From the NCBI RefSeq assembly GCF_947488565.1, contig NZ_CANKZC010000001.1:930001-994000 (forward strand): a stretch of DNA of 64,000 nucleotides, given 5' to 3'. The notes below the pieces were generated by a model. The model was not told the DNA's origin. It was given only the letters and a program-made list of their open reading frames with translations, and did not search any database. Positions 26,782 through 36,945 of this stretch are shown here, in pieces. Made by a program: the position numbers and the translations under genes. Positions within the stretch are counted from its first letter, which is position 1; each line of letters starts with the position of its first letter. The stretch is from an uncultured Psychrobacter sp. (GTDB lineage: Bacteria; Pseudomonadota; Gammaproteobacteria; Pseudomonadales; Moraxellaceae).

Positions 26782-27462
26782 GTGGCTATAAAAGATTGGC
26801 ACGAAGACGACAGACCGCGCGAAAAGCTGCTGAAATTTGGTGCAGCGCATTTAACTGATGCAGAAATTTTGGCAATATTTTTACGCACTGGCACTCAATC
26901 ACAGTCTGCTATTGAACTTGCTCGTCATCTGATTGATCAGTTCGGTAGCCTTGCTGAGCTTCTAGCGGCACCGCAAGAAACAGTACTTGCCTGCCATGGT
27001 ATCGGACCTGCCAAATATACACAAATATTAGCCTCGCTTGAGATGGGTACACGCTATCTGGACAGTCAGCTCAAGACTGGTCAAGCGCTTGGGCGCTCAC
27101 AAGCAGTCAAGGACTATATCAGTACGCAATTACGCGGCGAGCATCGTGAGGTCTTTGCCGTGCTTTGTCTCGATAACGCTCTGAACCTATTGAACTTTGA
27201 GATACTCTTCACTGGTGGTATCTCTTCTTGTTCAGTATGCATCAAGCACGTATTGCGTCATGCCTTAAGCCATGCAACCAGTCAGTTAATCGTGGCTCAT
27301 AACCATCCTCATGCTGATGCACAGCCATCGACAGCAGATAACCTGTTAACTTATGAGCTAAAAAAAGCCTGTGATTTACTTGATATCACTTTTATAGACC
27401 ATATTATCGTTGGTCGTAACGACACCTTATCTTACGCTGAAAACTGTTTGTCTCCCTTTTAA
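26782..27462 (+). CDS. radC: RadC-family JAB/MPN protein
   Basis: 226 residues. N-terminal helix-hairpin-helix-like part (EILAIFLRTGTQSQSAIELA and a CHGIGPAKYTQI segment), then a JAMM metal-binding domain with H173, H175 and D186 (HNHPHADAQPSTAD). The cellular role of RadC is unsettled; an early link to DNA repair is doubtful. Start is a GTG at 26782 with AAGGA 7 nt upstream. Divergent from coaBC; the 133-nt gap carries both promoters. Confidence 0.92.
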   Translation: MAIKDWHEDDRPREKLLKFGAAHLTDAEILAIFLRTGTQSQSAIELARHLIDQFGSLAELLAAPQETVLACHGIGPAKYTQILASLEMGTRYLDSQLKTGQALGRSQAVKDYISTQLRGEHREVFAVLCLDNALNLLNFEILFTGGISSCSVCIKHVLRHALSHATSQLIVAHNHPHADAQPSTADNLLTYELKKACDLLDITFIDHIIVGRNDTLSYAENCLSPF

Positions 27463-27786
27463 TTCAAATATCACAAAATTTTTTTGTTTTATTTAAAAAA
27501 ACTAAAAAAAAAGAAGATAGACTGATACATATTGTCGACATAGCGTAGCATTTTGTCTATTGATAGTTTACGAGAACTATTTCATATTGGTAGATAAAAT
27601 TGTCTTTATAGCCTGTTTTAATAAACGATTAGATTTAATCAGGCTCTCAAGCAAGGATAAAAGAACAAGCTCAGAAATAATATAAATAAGATGTATGACG
27701 ATTGGCTCATTATCGACTCTGATTACTAATACTACCTATATTTTTTATTTCCCGATTCTCACCCACGTTTTGCCAAGGAGACAGTC
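27463..27786. other. Intergenic region before fadE
   Basis: A 324-nt AT-rich stretch with poly-A/T tracts near 27478-27515. I see no terminator, no tRNA and no gene. A FadR/PsrA-type operator could be expected but I do not recognise one. CAAGGAGA at 27775-27782 is the fadE ribosome site. Confidence 0.3.
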
Positions 27787-30696
27787 ATGGCGATTGGCTT
27801 ATTTATTTTAGCAGTAATCATTCAGTTAGCCGTTGTCCTGGCCATATTTTTACTGTCTTTATCTCGTGTCACTGGTAGTATCGTTGCCATTATAACTGTC
27901 ATAGTTACTGCGTTTATAAGCCCATGGTCGCTCATATTGGGGGTTCCGATAGCGCTTTTGTGTTTGATGTTGTTGATTGCTCCCATACGCCAAGCGCTTA
28001 TTACCAAGCCTGTTTATAAAGCTTTAAGCGGTGCCATGCCAAGTATGAGTGATACTGAACGCGAAGCGCTTGATGCGGGTACTAGCTGGTGGGAAAAAGA
28101 GCTATTTATGGGTGCGCCAAACTGGGACACCTTTGCCAACTACCCTTACCCTGAGCTGTCAGAACGCGAACAAAGCTTCATCGACAATGAGGTTGAGACG
28201 CTATGTGCCATGCTTGATGAATGGGAGATTACTCAAGATTATAAAGACCTAACCCCGCAGACTTGGCAGTTTATTAAAGCCAATGGCTTTTTGGGTTTGA
28301 TTATTCCTGAGGAGTATGGCGGTTTAGAATTTAGCTCCTATGCTCAAAGTCGCGTAATGAGTAAAATCGCTTCACGCTCTTCAACGGCTGCGGTCAGCTG
28401 TATGGTGCCAAACTCACTTGGTCCTGGTGAGCTGCTCATGCACTATGGTACAGATGAGCAAAAACAACGCTGGTTGCCTGGACTGGCCATAGGCGAAGAA
28501 GTGCCTTGCTTTGGCTTGACGGGGCCTGAAGCTGGTTCTGATGCTGGCGCTATCCCTGATACAGGGGTGGTTTGCTACGGTACCCATGAAGGCGAGCATA
28601 TGCTTGGTCTGCGCATGAACTTTTCTAAGCGCTGGATTACGCTTGCTCCTATCGCAACTGTCGTGGGACTGGCATTTAAAATGCACGATCCAGAAGGCTT
28701 GCTTGGCGATCCTAATAAGACTGATTATGGTATCACTTGCGCTTTAATACCTGCTGACCACGAAGGCGTCATCGTGGGGCCACGTCATTATCCAAGTGGC
28801 TCGCCGTTTATGAATGGTACGGTTGACGGTACAGATGTCTTTATTCCACTAGATTATATTATCGGCGGCGTCGAAAATGCTGGTCGTGGCTGGCGTATGC
28901 TGATGGAATGTCTTGGGGTTGGGCGCGGCATCTCCTTGCCAGCGCTTTCGACGTCAGCGAGCGAGATGAGTTACTTATCAGTCAGTGCCTTCTCAAAAGT
29001 TCGCGAACAGTTCAAAATATCGGTTGGTAAGTTTGAAGGTGTCCAAGATGCCACCAGTCGTATAGCCAGTAATACCTATATGTTAGAGGCGTTTCGACAT
29101 CTGGTTACTTGCGGTCTTAACCAAGGTGGTACGCCATCGGTGATGACGGCCATGGCGAAATACTATGCAACCGAGACTATGCGTGAAGTCGTCAATGATG
29201 GTATGGATGTCGTTGGTGGCCGTGCTATTCAAATGGGACCACGTAACTTTTTAGCCTCCCTTTATCAAGCTATTCCAGTCTCTATCACGGTTGAGGGTGC
29301 AAACATTTTGACACGCTCGCTTATGATCTTTGGTCAAGGCGCTATGCGTTGTCACCCATATCTGTTCGATGAGTTGCAATTATTACAAAGTGAAGATAAA
29401 AAAGATGCGCTAAAGCAGTTTGATAATTTATTCTTTAAGCATTTAGGTTACACTTTTAATCGCGGAGCAAAAGCCTTCGTCGCAGGATACGTTGGGGGTA
29501 GCAACAACGCGCCAAGCTTTGCAGACGGTTTCACTCGCCCCTACTACAAGCATATCAACCGTTTGAGCGCTGGTTTCGCTCTTACTGCCGATATGGCCTT
29601 AGGCCTACTTGCTGGTGACTTAAAGCGTAAAGAGATGCTGTCGGGACGCTTGGCTGATATTCATGGTCATCTATTTATTGCCACCGCTATTTTGCAGTTT
29701 TACGAGCATGGTACTAAGTCAGAAGCAGAACGTTTACACGCAGAGGTCGCCTTACAAAATAGCCTATATACTATTCAAGAAGCCTTTGTTGCGTTTTTTG
29801 CCAACTTCCCTAATCGGATGGCGGCCAATGTGGTTAGCTTTGTGACATTCCCAAGTGGACGTATCTTTACGCCAGCTAGTGATGAGCTCAAAGCCAAATT
29901 GGGTGATACCTTTATGGATGATCATGAAGCCAATCCATTTCGTGATTATCTCAAGACCATGGTGTACTACAATACTGATCCTGATGATGTTACTGGACGT
30001 ATGGAACACGCTTATCAAACCTTGCTCGAAGTTGAACCACTATGGCAAAAGTTCAAAAAAGCAGAACATGATGATAGCTTCGAGGGCTTAACCTTTGAAG
30101 ATCACGTAGTCCATGCCAGCCAAAGTGGTGTTATTACTGAAAGTGAGGCTGAGCAATTAATTAAATACAACGCACTACGCTTTGATTCGCTACTTACCGA
30201 TGTACTTGATGAGCATCTATTACATGTACAAGAGCGCTTTAATCCGCATAGTTTAGAGAATGCGGTACATCAGCTGACGGATTATGCTGAACTCAAAAGC
30301 GCAGCTCAGGCTAAAAATGGTATATCAGCCAGTGATACTACAATCAAAGACACTGAGTCTACTGGCGATGACAATCCAGCTCATGGTTATGAGTCAGATG
30401 GCGATGTCAAAATGGCTGACGAACAAAGTATGGCCGAGGAAGTCACTGCACAAACTGACTTCGATGAGGCCCATCCTGAAGCTGAAGCACTTGATCATCG
30501 TAGTCGAGACGCTGAGTCGACGCTTAGCGAACGTATGAGTTACAATCATAGTAGAGGTATTGATACTCAACTAGACACAGATAATAGGCATCTAAATGCT
30601 CACAATGGTCATGAAAGTAGCGAGGGAGAAAACGTTTCTACGCAAGGCGCTAAATGGCAAGACGGTCTACGCCGTGAAGAAGATGATAAGGTGTGA
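27787..30696 (+). CDS. fadE: FadE-type membrane-associated acyl-CoA dehydrogenase with an acidic C-terminal tail
   Basis: First enzyme of fatty acid beta-oxidation, forming trans-2-enoyl-CoA with FAD. 969 residues against 814 in E. coli FadE. Two hydrophobic helices at the start (about residues 1-25 and 30-62) anchor it, followed by the acyl-CoA dehydrogenase core: FGLTGPEAGSDAGAIPDTG, FSKRWITLAPIA, VGRGISLPALS, and GMDVVGGRAIQMGPRNFL. The FadE-specific helical C-terminal domain runs to about residue 835. The last 130 residues are an Asp/Glu/Ser/His-rich tail absent from E. coli FadE. Strong ribosome site and terminator. Single-gene unit. Confidence 0.92.
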   Translation: MAIGLFILAVIIQLAVVLAIFLLSLSRVTGSIVAIITVIVTAFISPWSLILGVPIALLCLMLLIAPIRQALITKPVYKALSGAMPSMSDTEREALDAGTSWWEKELFMGAPNWDTFANYPYPELSEREQSFIDNEVETLCAMLDEWEITQDYKDLTPQTWQFIKANGFLGLIIPEEYGGLEFSSYAQSRVMSKIASRSSTAAVSCMVPNSLGPGELLMHYGTDEQKQRWLPGLAIGEEVPCFGLTGPEAGSDAGAIPDTGVVCYGTHEGEHMLGLRMNFSKRWITLAPIATVVGLAFKMHDPEGLLGDPNKTDYGITCALIPADHEGVIVGPRHYPSGSPFMNGTVDGTDVFIPLDYIIGGVENAGRGWRMLMECLGVGRGISLPALSTSASEMSYLSVSAFSKVREQFKISVGKFEGVQDATSRIASNTYMLEAFRHLVTCGLNQGGTPSVMTAMAKYYATETMREVVNDGMDVVGGRAIQMGPRNFLASLYQAIPVSITVEGANILTRSLMIFGQGAMRCHPYLFDELQLLQSEDKKDALKQFDNLFFKHLGYTFNRGAKAFVAGYVGGSNNAPSFADGFTRPYYKHINRLSAGFALTADMALGLLAGDLKRKEMLSGRLADIHGHLFIATAILQFYEHGTKSEAERLHAEVALQNSLYTIQEAFVAFFANFPNRMAANVVSFVTFPSGRIFTPASDELKAKLGDTFMDDHEANPFRDYLKTMVYYNTDPDDVTGRMEHAYQTLLEVEPLWQKFKKAEHDDSFEGLTFEDHVVHASQSGVITESEAEQLIKYNALRFDSLLTDVLDEHLLHVQERFNPHSLENAVHQLTDYAELKSAAQAKNGISASDTTIKDTESTGDDNPAHGYESDGDVKMADEQSMAEEVTAQTDFDEAHPEAEALDHRSRDAESTLSERMSYNHSRGIDTQLDTDNRHLNAHNGHESSEGENVSTQGAKWQDGLRREEDDKV

Positions 30697-30753
30697 TGAA
30701 AGCGTAGTTAATATTCTTTAAGTAACTGGGCAAGCTACAAAAATAAAAACTTC

Positions 30754-30793
30754 AAAAGCAAGACTGTCAAACTATGGCAGTCTTGCTTTTTTT
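30754..30793 (+). terminator. Rho-independent terminator after fadE
   Basis: 13-bp stem AAAAGCAAGACTG (30754-30766) / CAGTCTTGCTTTT (30778-30790), 11-nt loop, then more T. Confidence 0.9.
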
Positions 30794-31273
30794 GACTGTG
30801 CCACTATCAAATTTTTGTATGTTAGGACAGTTATATTAAACCATTAATAACATAAGTATATATGGTACAAGACCTAACCTTGTCCGAAAATGTATTGGCG
30901 AGATTTATGTACTTAAGAGAGGTTCAACCCATAATGAATATATCAAACTGATCAGTGATTAGCTAAGTAAGAGTAAATAAAAAAATTTGTTTCCATAACG
31001 AAAACAAAATGTTTAGAATAAATGACAGCTATTCTTTGGGCACATAGCTTTTGTAGGCGGTCATATCAATAATTAAATATGACTTAGATGAGAAAAAAAA
31101 TCTTGCAGTGCCCCTAACAATTCTTTTATATTGTCCACCGAAACGCGAGACTAAAAAGAATTTAGGCGTAACAGGGCTTTTAAGGAGATTGATAATGATG
31201 ACTATGATATTAGTCATACTGATTTAATCATCAGTTTTATTGCCAAAAGTTACGTATACCAAGGATATAAGTT
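30794..31273 (+). promoter_or_regulatory. Region before the symporter with a candidate operator at 31198-31217
   Basis: About 480 nt with no convincing gene. ATGACTA (31198-31204) and TAGTCAT (31211-31217) form a perfect 7-bp dyad with a 6-nt spacer, 57 nt before the symporter start, preceded by TTGATA at 31189-31194. This looks like a regulator site, but I cannot name the regulator. AAGGATA at 31260-31266 is the ribosome site. Confidence 0.35.
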
Positions 31274-32650
31274 ATGTGGAAAAATATGGGACTGACAGGC
31301 AAGATTATTGTTGCCATGGTACTCGGTATTATACTGGGTTTATTTTTGAACTATTCCGGACTCAACGCTGAAGGCAGCTTTGTTAATACCTATGTAACCA
31401 ATGGCTTTTTTGCCATTATTGGTAAGCTGTTCGTCAACTCGCTAAAGATGCTGGTGGTACCTTTAGTATTAATCTCACTTATTTGCGGTGTTTGCGGTAT
31501 TGGTGATATTCGCTTACTTGGCCGTATTGGTACCAAGACCTTTCTTATTTATATGATGACGACAGCCTTAGCGATTGCAACTGCAATTGGGCTTGGTATT
31601 TTGTTTGGCATCGGTAAAGGGATGGATATCGAAACCGAAGCCGCTTTTGAAGCCAAATCTGCGCCGCCACTACTTGATGTATTCTCCAACATCATCCCAT
31701 CAAATCCCATCAGCGCGATGGCAAACGGGGATATGTTATCTATTATCTTCTTTGCTATTTTGATTGGTATTAGTATTTTGATGGTTGGTAAGCCTGCCAA
31801 AGGCTTAGTGCAAAGTTTAGAGCTTATCAATGAGGTCATCTTAAAGATGGTCACCATCATTATGAACCTTGCCCCTTATGGTGTGTTTGCACTTTTAACG
31901 AAAGCCATGGCTGAGCTTGGTTTGGATCTTATTTGGTCATTGCTTGGTTATGTCGCTGTACTGGTCGGCTCTCTTGCTTTCCATTTTTTCATTACGATGA
32001 TGATTGTACTCAAGCTATTCTCAGGTTTATCGATCAAGACTTTCTTAGCAAAAATGCGCGAAGTACAGATTTTTGCATTTAGTACCTCAAGCTCAAACGC
32101 CACCATTCCTATTACCTTACGCACCGTGACCAAGCGTATGGGGGTCAATAACTCAGTTGCATCGTTTACTGTGCCTTTTGGGGCGACCATCAATATGGAT
32201 GGTACAGCGATCATGCAAGGTACTGCGACTATTTTTATTGCCAATATTTATGGGGTTGATTTGGGCATTACCGAATATCTGACTGTTATTTTGATGTCAG
32301 TATTGGCCTCTGTTGGCACAGCAGGTGTACCAGGGGTAGGTCTAATCATGCTATCAATGGTATTTGCTCAAGTAGGCTTACCTATCGAAGGTATTGGTCT
32401 GATCTTAGGTGTGGATCGTATCTTAGACATGTTGCGTACTGCAGTGAACGTTGGCGGTGATGCAGCGGTGACAACAATTGTGGCAAAGTCAGAAAACAAA
32501 ATGGATCTTGCCATCTATAATGACCCTCATGCTGGTGCAAAAGATGTATTTGATGGTCATATTGATGAAGACAATGAGCGTGAATTTTCGCAGGTCTTTA
32601 GCGATGGATTGATGGGTAGTGAGTACGATGATGTCGATCGTCGCAAATAA
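31274..32650 (+). CDS. Dicarboxylate/amino acid:cation symporter (DAACS, GltP/DctA-like)
   Basis: Inner-membrane symporter of 458 residues taking up C4-dicarboxylates or acidic amino acids with protons or sodium. The family hallmarks are present: the serine-rich hairpin FSTSSSNATIPIT, NMDGTAIMQGTATIFIAN (TM7), the second hairpin GTAGVPGVGLIM, and VDRILDMLRTAVNVGGDAAV (TM8). A polar C-terminal tail of about 40 residues follows. Substrate cannot be fixed: glutamate/aspartate, Ser/Thr or dicarboxylates are all possible. Monocistronic with its own terminator. Confidence 0.9.
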   Translation: MWKNMGLTGKIIVAMVLGIILGLFLNYSGLNAEGSFVNTYVTNGFFAIIGKLFVNSLKMLVVPLVLISLICGVCGIGDIRLLGRIGTKTFLIYMMTTALAIATAIGLGILFGIGKGMDIETEAAFEAKSAPPLLDVFSNIIPSNPISAMANGDMLSIIFFAILIGISILMVGKPAKGLVQSLELINEVILKMVTIIMNLAPYGVFALLTKAMAELGLDLIWSLLGYVAVLVGSLAFHFFITMMIVLKLFSGLSIKTFLAKMREVQIFAFSTSSSNATIPITLRTVTKRMGVNNSVASFTVPFGATINMDGTAIMQGTATIFIANIYGVDLGITEYLTVILMSVLASVGTAGVPGVGLIMLSMVFAQVGLPIEGIGLILGVDRILDMLRTAVNVGGDAAVTTIVAKSENKMDLAIYNDPHAGAKDVFDGHIDEDNEREFSQVFSDGLMGSEYDDVDRRK

Positions 32651-32714
32651 CTACTCATAAATTACTCGTAAATAATGACAGGCAATAGTAGGACAACTTG
32701 ATATTTTAAAATAT

Positions 32715-32748
32715 AAAAAACCCCAGACTAATTAGTTTGGGGTTTTTT
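32715..32748. terminator. Bidirectional terminator after the symporter
   Basis: AAAAAACCCCA (32715-32725) pairs with TGGGGTTTTTT (32738-32748), with extra pairs ACTA/TAGT inside. It can also serve the convergent permease gene on the minus strand. Confidence 0.9.
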
Positions 32749-32812
32749 ATATCTTGGTTTTTGTAGCTGTTTTATAGTATTTGTAGAGCATTGGCGGTTA
32801 TTGGCCATCAGC

Positions 32813-33568
32813 CTAACCGAATACGTATTTAGTCAACATCGCCAAGCATACCAATACAATCACTGGTCGAATCAGCTTACTACCGCCTTTGACCACCATA
32901 TGTGAGCCAAAATAGGCACCTATTGTTTGACCAACCATCATAGCCAGCCCCACTTTCCAAAGCACATTACCACCTAGAATAAAAAATATCAGTGAGCCAA
33001 TATTGGTAGATAGGTTCAATACTTTGGCAGCTCCAGTCGCTTCAATAATCTGCCGACCTCGCAAAGCGACATTACCCAGCGCAAAGAACATACCCGTACC
33101 TGGTCCTATATAACCATCATAAAACCCAATCAATGGTGCCACGACTTTTTGCCACTTACTTTCTGAAATACGCGGTGCAGCCTCCACTTCACCGAGTCTA
33201 GGCGCAAATAAGGTATAGATTCCAATAGCGGCGATCAAAAACGGAATCAGCCTTTCTAACAGATCAGGTGGTGATAGTTGTACAGCGATAGTACCAATAA
33301 CTGAACCGATAAAAGCGGCAATAATGGCGATCTTTATACGCTGAGGTTTGACCACCCCTTTTTTAACCATGGTAATGGAGGCCGCTAAGGCGCCTGAAGC
33401 CGCCTGCAATTTATTGGTGCCTAAAGTGAGCACTGGTGGTATATTGGCCAGTAGCATTGCTGGTATAGTAAGTAGTCCACCGCCACCTGCGATAGCATCG
33501 ATAAAACCGGCGAGCGCCGCCACTGCAGTGAGCATTAAAATGATTTCTAGGGTTAAAGATACGTCCAT
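32813..33568 (-). CDS. YfcA-like TSUP permease
   Basis: Membrane protein of 251 residues, about eight TM helices, of the sulfite exporter TauE/SafE superfamily. The N-terminal motif GFIDAIAGGGGLLTIPAML and the mid-protein GFYDGYIGPGTGMFFALGNV are the two related half-signatures and place it nearer YfcA than the permease at 24384. Substrate unknown. It converges with the symporter. A small hairpin (CCGCT/AGCGG, about 33613-33631) lies upstream of the start. Confidence 0.87.
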   Translation of the reverse strand: MDVSLTLEIILMLTAVAALAGFIDAIAGGGGLLTIPAMLLANIPPVLTLGTNKLQAASGALAASITMVKKGVVKPQRIKIAIIAAFIGSVIGTIAVQLSPPDLLERLIPFLIAAIGIYTLFAPRLGEVEAAPRISESKWQKVVAPLIGFYDGYIGPGTGMFFALGNVALRGRQIIEATGAAKVLNLSTNIGSLIFFILGGNVLWKVGLAMMVGQTIGAYFGSHMVVKGGSKLIRPVIVLVCLAMLTKYVFG

Positions 33569-34160
33569 AGAGATGGCCTTGTTATAAAATTCTCATAAAA
33601 ACAGCCAAAAACACTAGACCGCTCGCCAAGCGGCCTTTAATATTAATATCAACATAAATATTAAAATAGAATAGTGGATGGGTTGAGGTATTGGTTGAAA
33701 AGCGACTTATTATAAAGTCAAAACTGTCAAAAACCAAAAATGCAGTAAAGTCCGTTGGTTTTTTTGTCACGATTATAGGCGTACTTAACGGTAAACACTA
33801 TCATGTCATAACATTATAATTTATGATAACGCTCGCAAATCTGTCTATGACAATCGCCTTTTATCAATAGTAGTGGCTACTATCTGTCACAAAACATAAA
33901 ATACTTTTTGGCAATAAAAAACATCAGAAAAATGTGATAACCCTAAAACATTCAACGGATCGTAAGAGCGTTATTGATCATACCAGCATGTTTATAACGC
34001 CTATCATAAGGTGATGATGTGCGCTGATATATATTGTTTAACGCATTTTATTGTTTATATTGATGAATTTATGAGAAACTAAAGCGAGCTATCAGCGTTG
34101 TCATAAAGCTGTTAGATAGGCGTTTAAGTTTACAGTATATATTTAACAAATGAGGATAAT
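33569..34160. other. Intergenic region between the YfcA-like gene and nhaA
   Basis: A 592-nt AT-rich divergent region. It must hold promoters for both genes, but I see no clear -35/-10 pair, tRNA or riboswitch fold. The one minus-strand open frame (33582-33770) has no ribosome site and no recognisable product. TGAGGATAAT precedes nhaA. Confidence 0.3.
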
Positions 34161-35360
34161 ATGGCAATACAAAAAGTTAGGGCATTTTTTAACCTCGATG
34201 CTTCAGGTGGTATTGTATTAGCTTTGGCGGCTATCGCAGCCATGATCGTCGCCAATAGTCCTCTCAATGTTTGGTACGAATCTTTTATCCACGCACCCGT
34301 TTCTATTCAAATCGGTGATTTTGGCATTGCCAAAGATGCTCATCATTGGATAAACGATGGTTTGATGGCAATTTTCTTTTTCTTAGTCGGGCTTGAGCTC
34401 AAACGCGAAGTGCTGATTGGTGAGTTATCCAACGTCAAGCAGATCATCCTGCCAGCAGGTGCTGCATTGGGCGGTATGATCGTGCCAGCTATCGTTTACC
34501 TACTCTTCAATTACAATGAACCGGAGTTTTGGAAAGGCTGGGCTATTCCAGCGGCAACCGATATTGCGTTTGCTCTTGGTATTTTAAGCCTGCTTGGCAA
34601 CCGCGTGCCCAACTCTCTAAAAGTATTTTTGGTATCTATTGCTATCTTTGATGATATTGGTGCTATTTTAATCATTGCCTTGTTTTATACCAGCGAGTTA
34701 TCGTTGAGCTCACTAGCCGTCGCAGGCTTGTGTCTGCCTTTTTTATATTTACTGAATCGCCGAAACATTACGAGCATCACACCCTATTTGCTCATCGGCG
34801 TTATTATGTGGATCGCGGTGCTCAAATCTGGCATTCATGCAACGCTAGCAGGTGTTGTATTAGCGCTATTCATTCCATTATTTGACCGTACCGATCCTGA
34901 GCATTCACCGCTTGAAGAGCTTGAGCACGATCTGCAAAACACCGTATCCTATGGTATTTTGCCATTATTTGCGTTTGCCAACTCGGGCATCTCGCTTAAA
35001 GGCGCAGGGTTCGATGAGCTATTCCATTCAGTGCCCCTCGGTATCGCTGCAGGACTATTTATCGGCAAGCAAGTGGGTGTTATGGTCATGTGTTGGCTCA
35101 TCTTTAAGCTCGGTATCTCGACCATGCCAAGAGGTATGGATTATAAGCAGATTTACGGGGCAGCTTTATTGTGCGGTGTGGGCTTTACGATGAGCTTATT
35201 TATTGGTGGCTTAGCATTTGCTGGCGACACCTCGTTATTCGATGAGCGTTTAGGTATTATTATGGGCTCTATCGTATCTGGTATTGCCGGTTATATTATG
35301 CTTAAACTGAGTTTAAAAGACAGCGTTAGTGGTACGTCAGTCGACTTAACACGCCATTGA
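34161..35360 (+). CDS. nhaA: NhaA Na+/H+ antiporter
   Basis: Electrogenic exchanger that expels Na+ (or Li+) for protons at alkaline pH. 399 residues with the full set of about 12 TM helices. The ion-binding aspartate pair is in [18 protein letters not shown]; other landmarks are [34 protein letters not shown] and GKQVGVM. A 25-residue polar tail follows the last helix. The gene has a good ribosome site and a large upstream region, suggesting independent regulation. A gene for a NhaR regulator is not adjacent. Confidence 0.95.
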   Translation: MAIQKVRAFFNLDASGGIVLALAAIAAMIVANSPLNVWYESFIHAPVSIQIGDFGIAKDAHHWINDGLMAIFFFLVGLELKREVLIGELSNVKQIILPAGAALGGMIVPAIVYLLFNYNEPEFWKGWAIPAATDIAFALGILSLLGNRVPNSLKVFLVSIAIFDDIGAILIIALFYTSELSLSSLAVAGLCLPFLYLLNRRNITSITPYLLIGVIMWIAVLKSGIHATLAGVVLALFIPLFDRTDPEHSPLEELEHDLQNTVSYGILPLFAFANSGISLKGAGFDELFHSVPLGIAAGLFIGKQVGVMVMCWLIFKLGISTMPRGMDYKQIYGAALLCGVGFTMSLFIGGLAFAGDTSLFDERLGIIMGSIVSGIAGYIMLKLSLKDSVSGTSVDLTRH

Positions 35361-35438
35361 TGTTTAAGCAGATGGCTTATGACAGTGGTTGTGACAACTG
35401 ATTACTATTAGCAGCCGTCGTGATGGTACATTATTACT

Positions 35439-36794
35439 ATGAAACCCAAAGACGCTTTTATAAATGACTCTTCTACGCCTAGTGATCCGCTAGTACAAGA
35501 TAAAGTATCTGTACCAAGCTACCAACGTCACGGGCGTACTACAGCGATTACAGATCATAGCGATTTACAAGTTCTGCGCCGTATCAGACGTTACCTGCTA
35601 CCTAGAGACTTTACTGTCTCACAATCATTATTAGATGAGATGGTGGCAGGCTACGACATTGGGGACCCGCTGGCAGATGCCTTGGCAACTGACGGTGTGC
35701 GTTTTGCAAAACCCTTACAAAAACTCATCATCGATGACCAGCCAAACGTCAATCTTGCAACCAACCCCTCATTTAACTCATTAACCGAGCAATTTAGTAG
35801 CCATCCTGATTGGTTTGATCCCAAGCTTGCGCAGATTGGGGCAGTCGCCTATCGCCGTTATCCGCTGATGCTCATCTGGCTACTGCGTAATGTTGCACTT
35901 ATGGCAGGCTATAGCATTCCTGCTCTCTCCTTACCGCTCATTCAGACTGGCGCTTTGATGCACGATGCATTACCACGCTTAATGCGCACCTATGCTTATA
36001 TATTGGCTGTATCTGAACACCCGCAACTAGATCTCAGCGCGCGCAATAATTGCAAGCCTATTGATCAGGTGTTGGCGATCGGCTCTGAGGGCTGGCGACA
36101 GTCCATTCAAGTACGCCAAATTCATACCTTGGTACGGCAAAACTTACTCAAAGGCAAAGGCAACGCGGCCAAAGGTGTTATACCAAATGCTGATCAGCAT
36201 CATAATCCTGATGGAACTTGGAATACGGCCTATTGGGGCGTTCCCATCAATCAGACGGACATGATCGCTACCCATTTACAATTTTCGTTATTGATTATGC
36301 GCGGACTGCAGTTATTGGGAGCGCGTATCAGTAAAGAAGAAGCTGAAGGTATCTTGCATCTGTGGAATCTTGCCAGTTATTGGATGGGGGTTGACTTACA
36401 GCGCCTACCAAAAGATGAGTCTGCGTGCTGGGAGTGGCTATACACCTACTTATCTATTCAACAGCTAGACTTTAAGATGGGTCGGCCACTTGCCAAAGCT
36501 TTGCACGACTTGCCACGTCAGCTAATGGGCGAGGACAATCGACGTGGACGCTTCGTTGAGATGGTGAATGCCAGTGTGACCCGCACCTTAGTCGGCGATG
36601 ATATCGGCGATGGACTAGATCTACCCAGATCAAAGGTACGTTTTGGGGTATTGTCCTCAGTGCCTATTTTGTTTGCGCTTGATACAGCGCGCCAGCATAA
36701 CAGTGGCATCGCTGATAAGCTTGAGCAGTTTCGCGCTAAACGCCAAGACAATATGAACTGGTGGCTCAAGAAAAACGATGACTACTATAAATAA
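35439..36794 (+). CDS. MpaB-like / rubber-oxygenase-like DUF2236 protein
   Basis: 451 residues of the oxygenase MpaB / DUF2236 family, relatives of the heme b enzyme latex-clearing protein. The family core is seen at about residues 215-300: VRQIHTLVRQNLL, then a region with YWGVPINQTDMIATHLQFS, and later LWNLASYWMGV, the His and Arg residues fitting the heme pocket of this fold. No signal peptide or TM helix is evident. The substrate is unknown; fungal MpaB cleaves a farnesyl chain, Lcp cleaves polyisoprene. Monocistronic-looking, 78 nt after nhaA, without a clear ribosome site. Confidence 0.75.
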   Translation: MKPKDAFINDSSTPSDPLVQDKVSVPSYQRHGRTTAITDHSDLQVLRRIRRYLLPRDFTVSQSLLDEMVAGYDIGDPLADALATDGVRFAKPLQKLIIDDQPNVNLATNPSFNSLTEQFSSHPDWFDPKLAQIGAVAYRRYPLMLIWLLRNVALMAGYSIPALSLPLIQTGALMHDALPRLMRTYAYILAVSEHPQLDLSARNNCKPIDQVLAIGSEGWRQSIQVRQIHTLVRQNLLKGKGNAAKGVIPNADQHHNPDGTWNTAYWGVPINQTDMIATHLQFSLLIMRGLQLLGARISKEEAEGILHLWNLASYWMGVDLQRLPKDESACWEWLYTYLSIQQLDFKMGRPLAKALHDLPRQLMGEDNRRGRFVEMVNASVTRTLVGDDIGDGLDLPRSKVRFGVLSSVPILFALDTARQHNSGIADKLEQFRAKRQDNMNWWLKKNDDYYK

Positions 36795-36945
36795 AAAACA
36801 TAGCTTAAGAATATTATTAGTAGTAAATAGAATATCCTGAACCATTATCAATAGCGTCAACAATAACTATAATAAATCCACAAAATACTCAGATAATGCT
36901 TTTTTATTAGATAAAGATGCATAAGTGTCTATAAGCTGACAACTC

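Noticed and set aside
31029..31217. Minus-strand 62-codon open frame before the symporter
   Set aside because: No recognisable family and no ribosome site; it also overlaps the candidate promoter of the symporter.
33582..33770. Minus-strand 62-codon open frame upstream of the YfcA-like gene
   Set aside because: It overlaps the promoter region, lacks a ribosome site and has a random-looking sequence.
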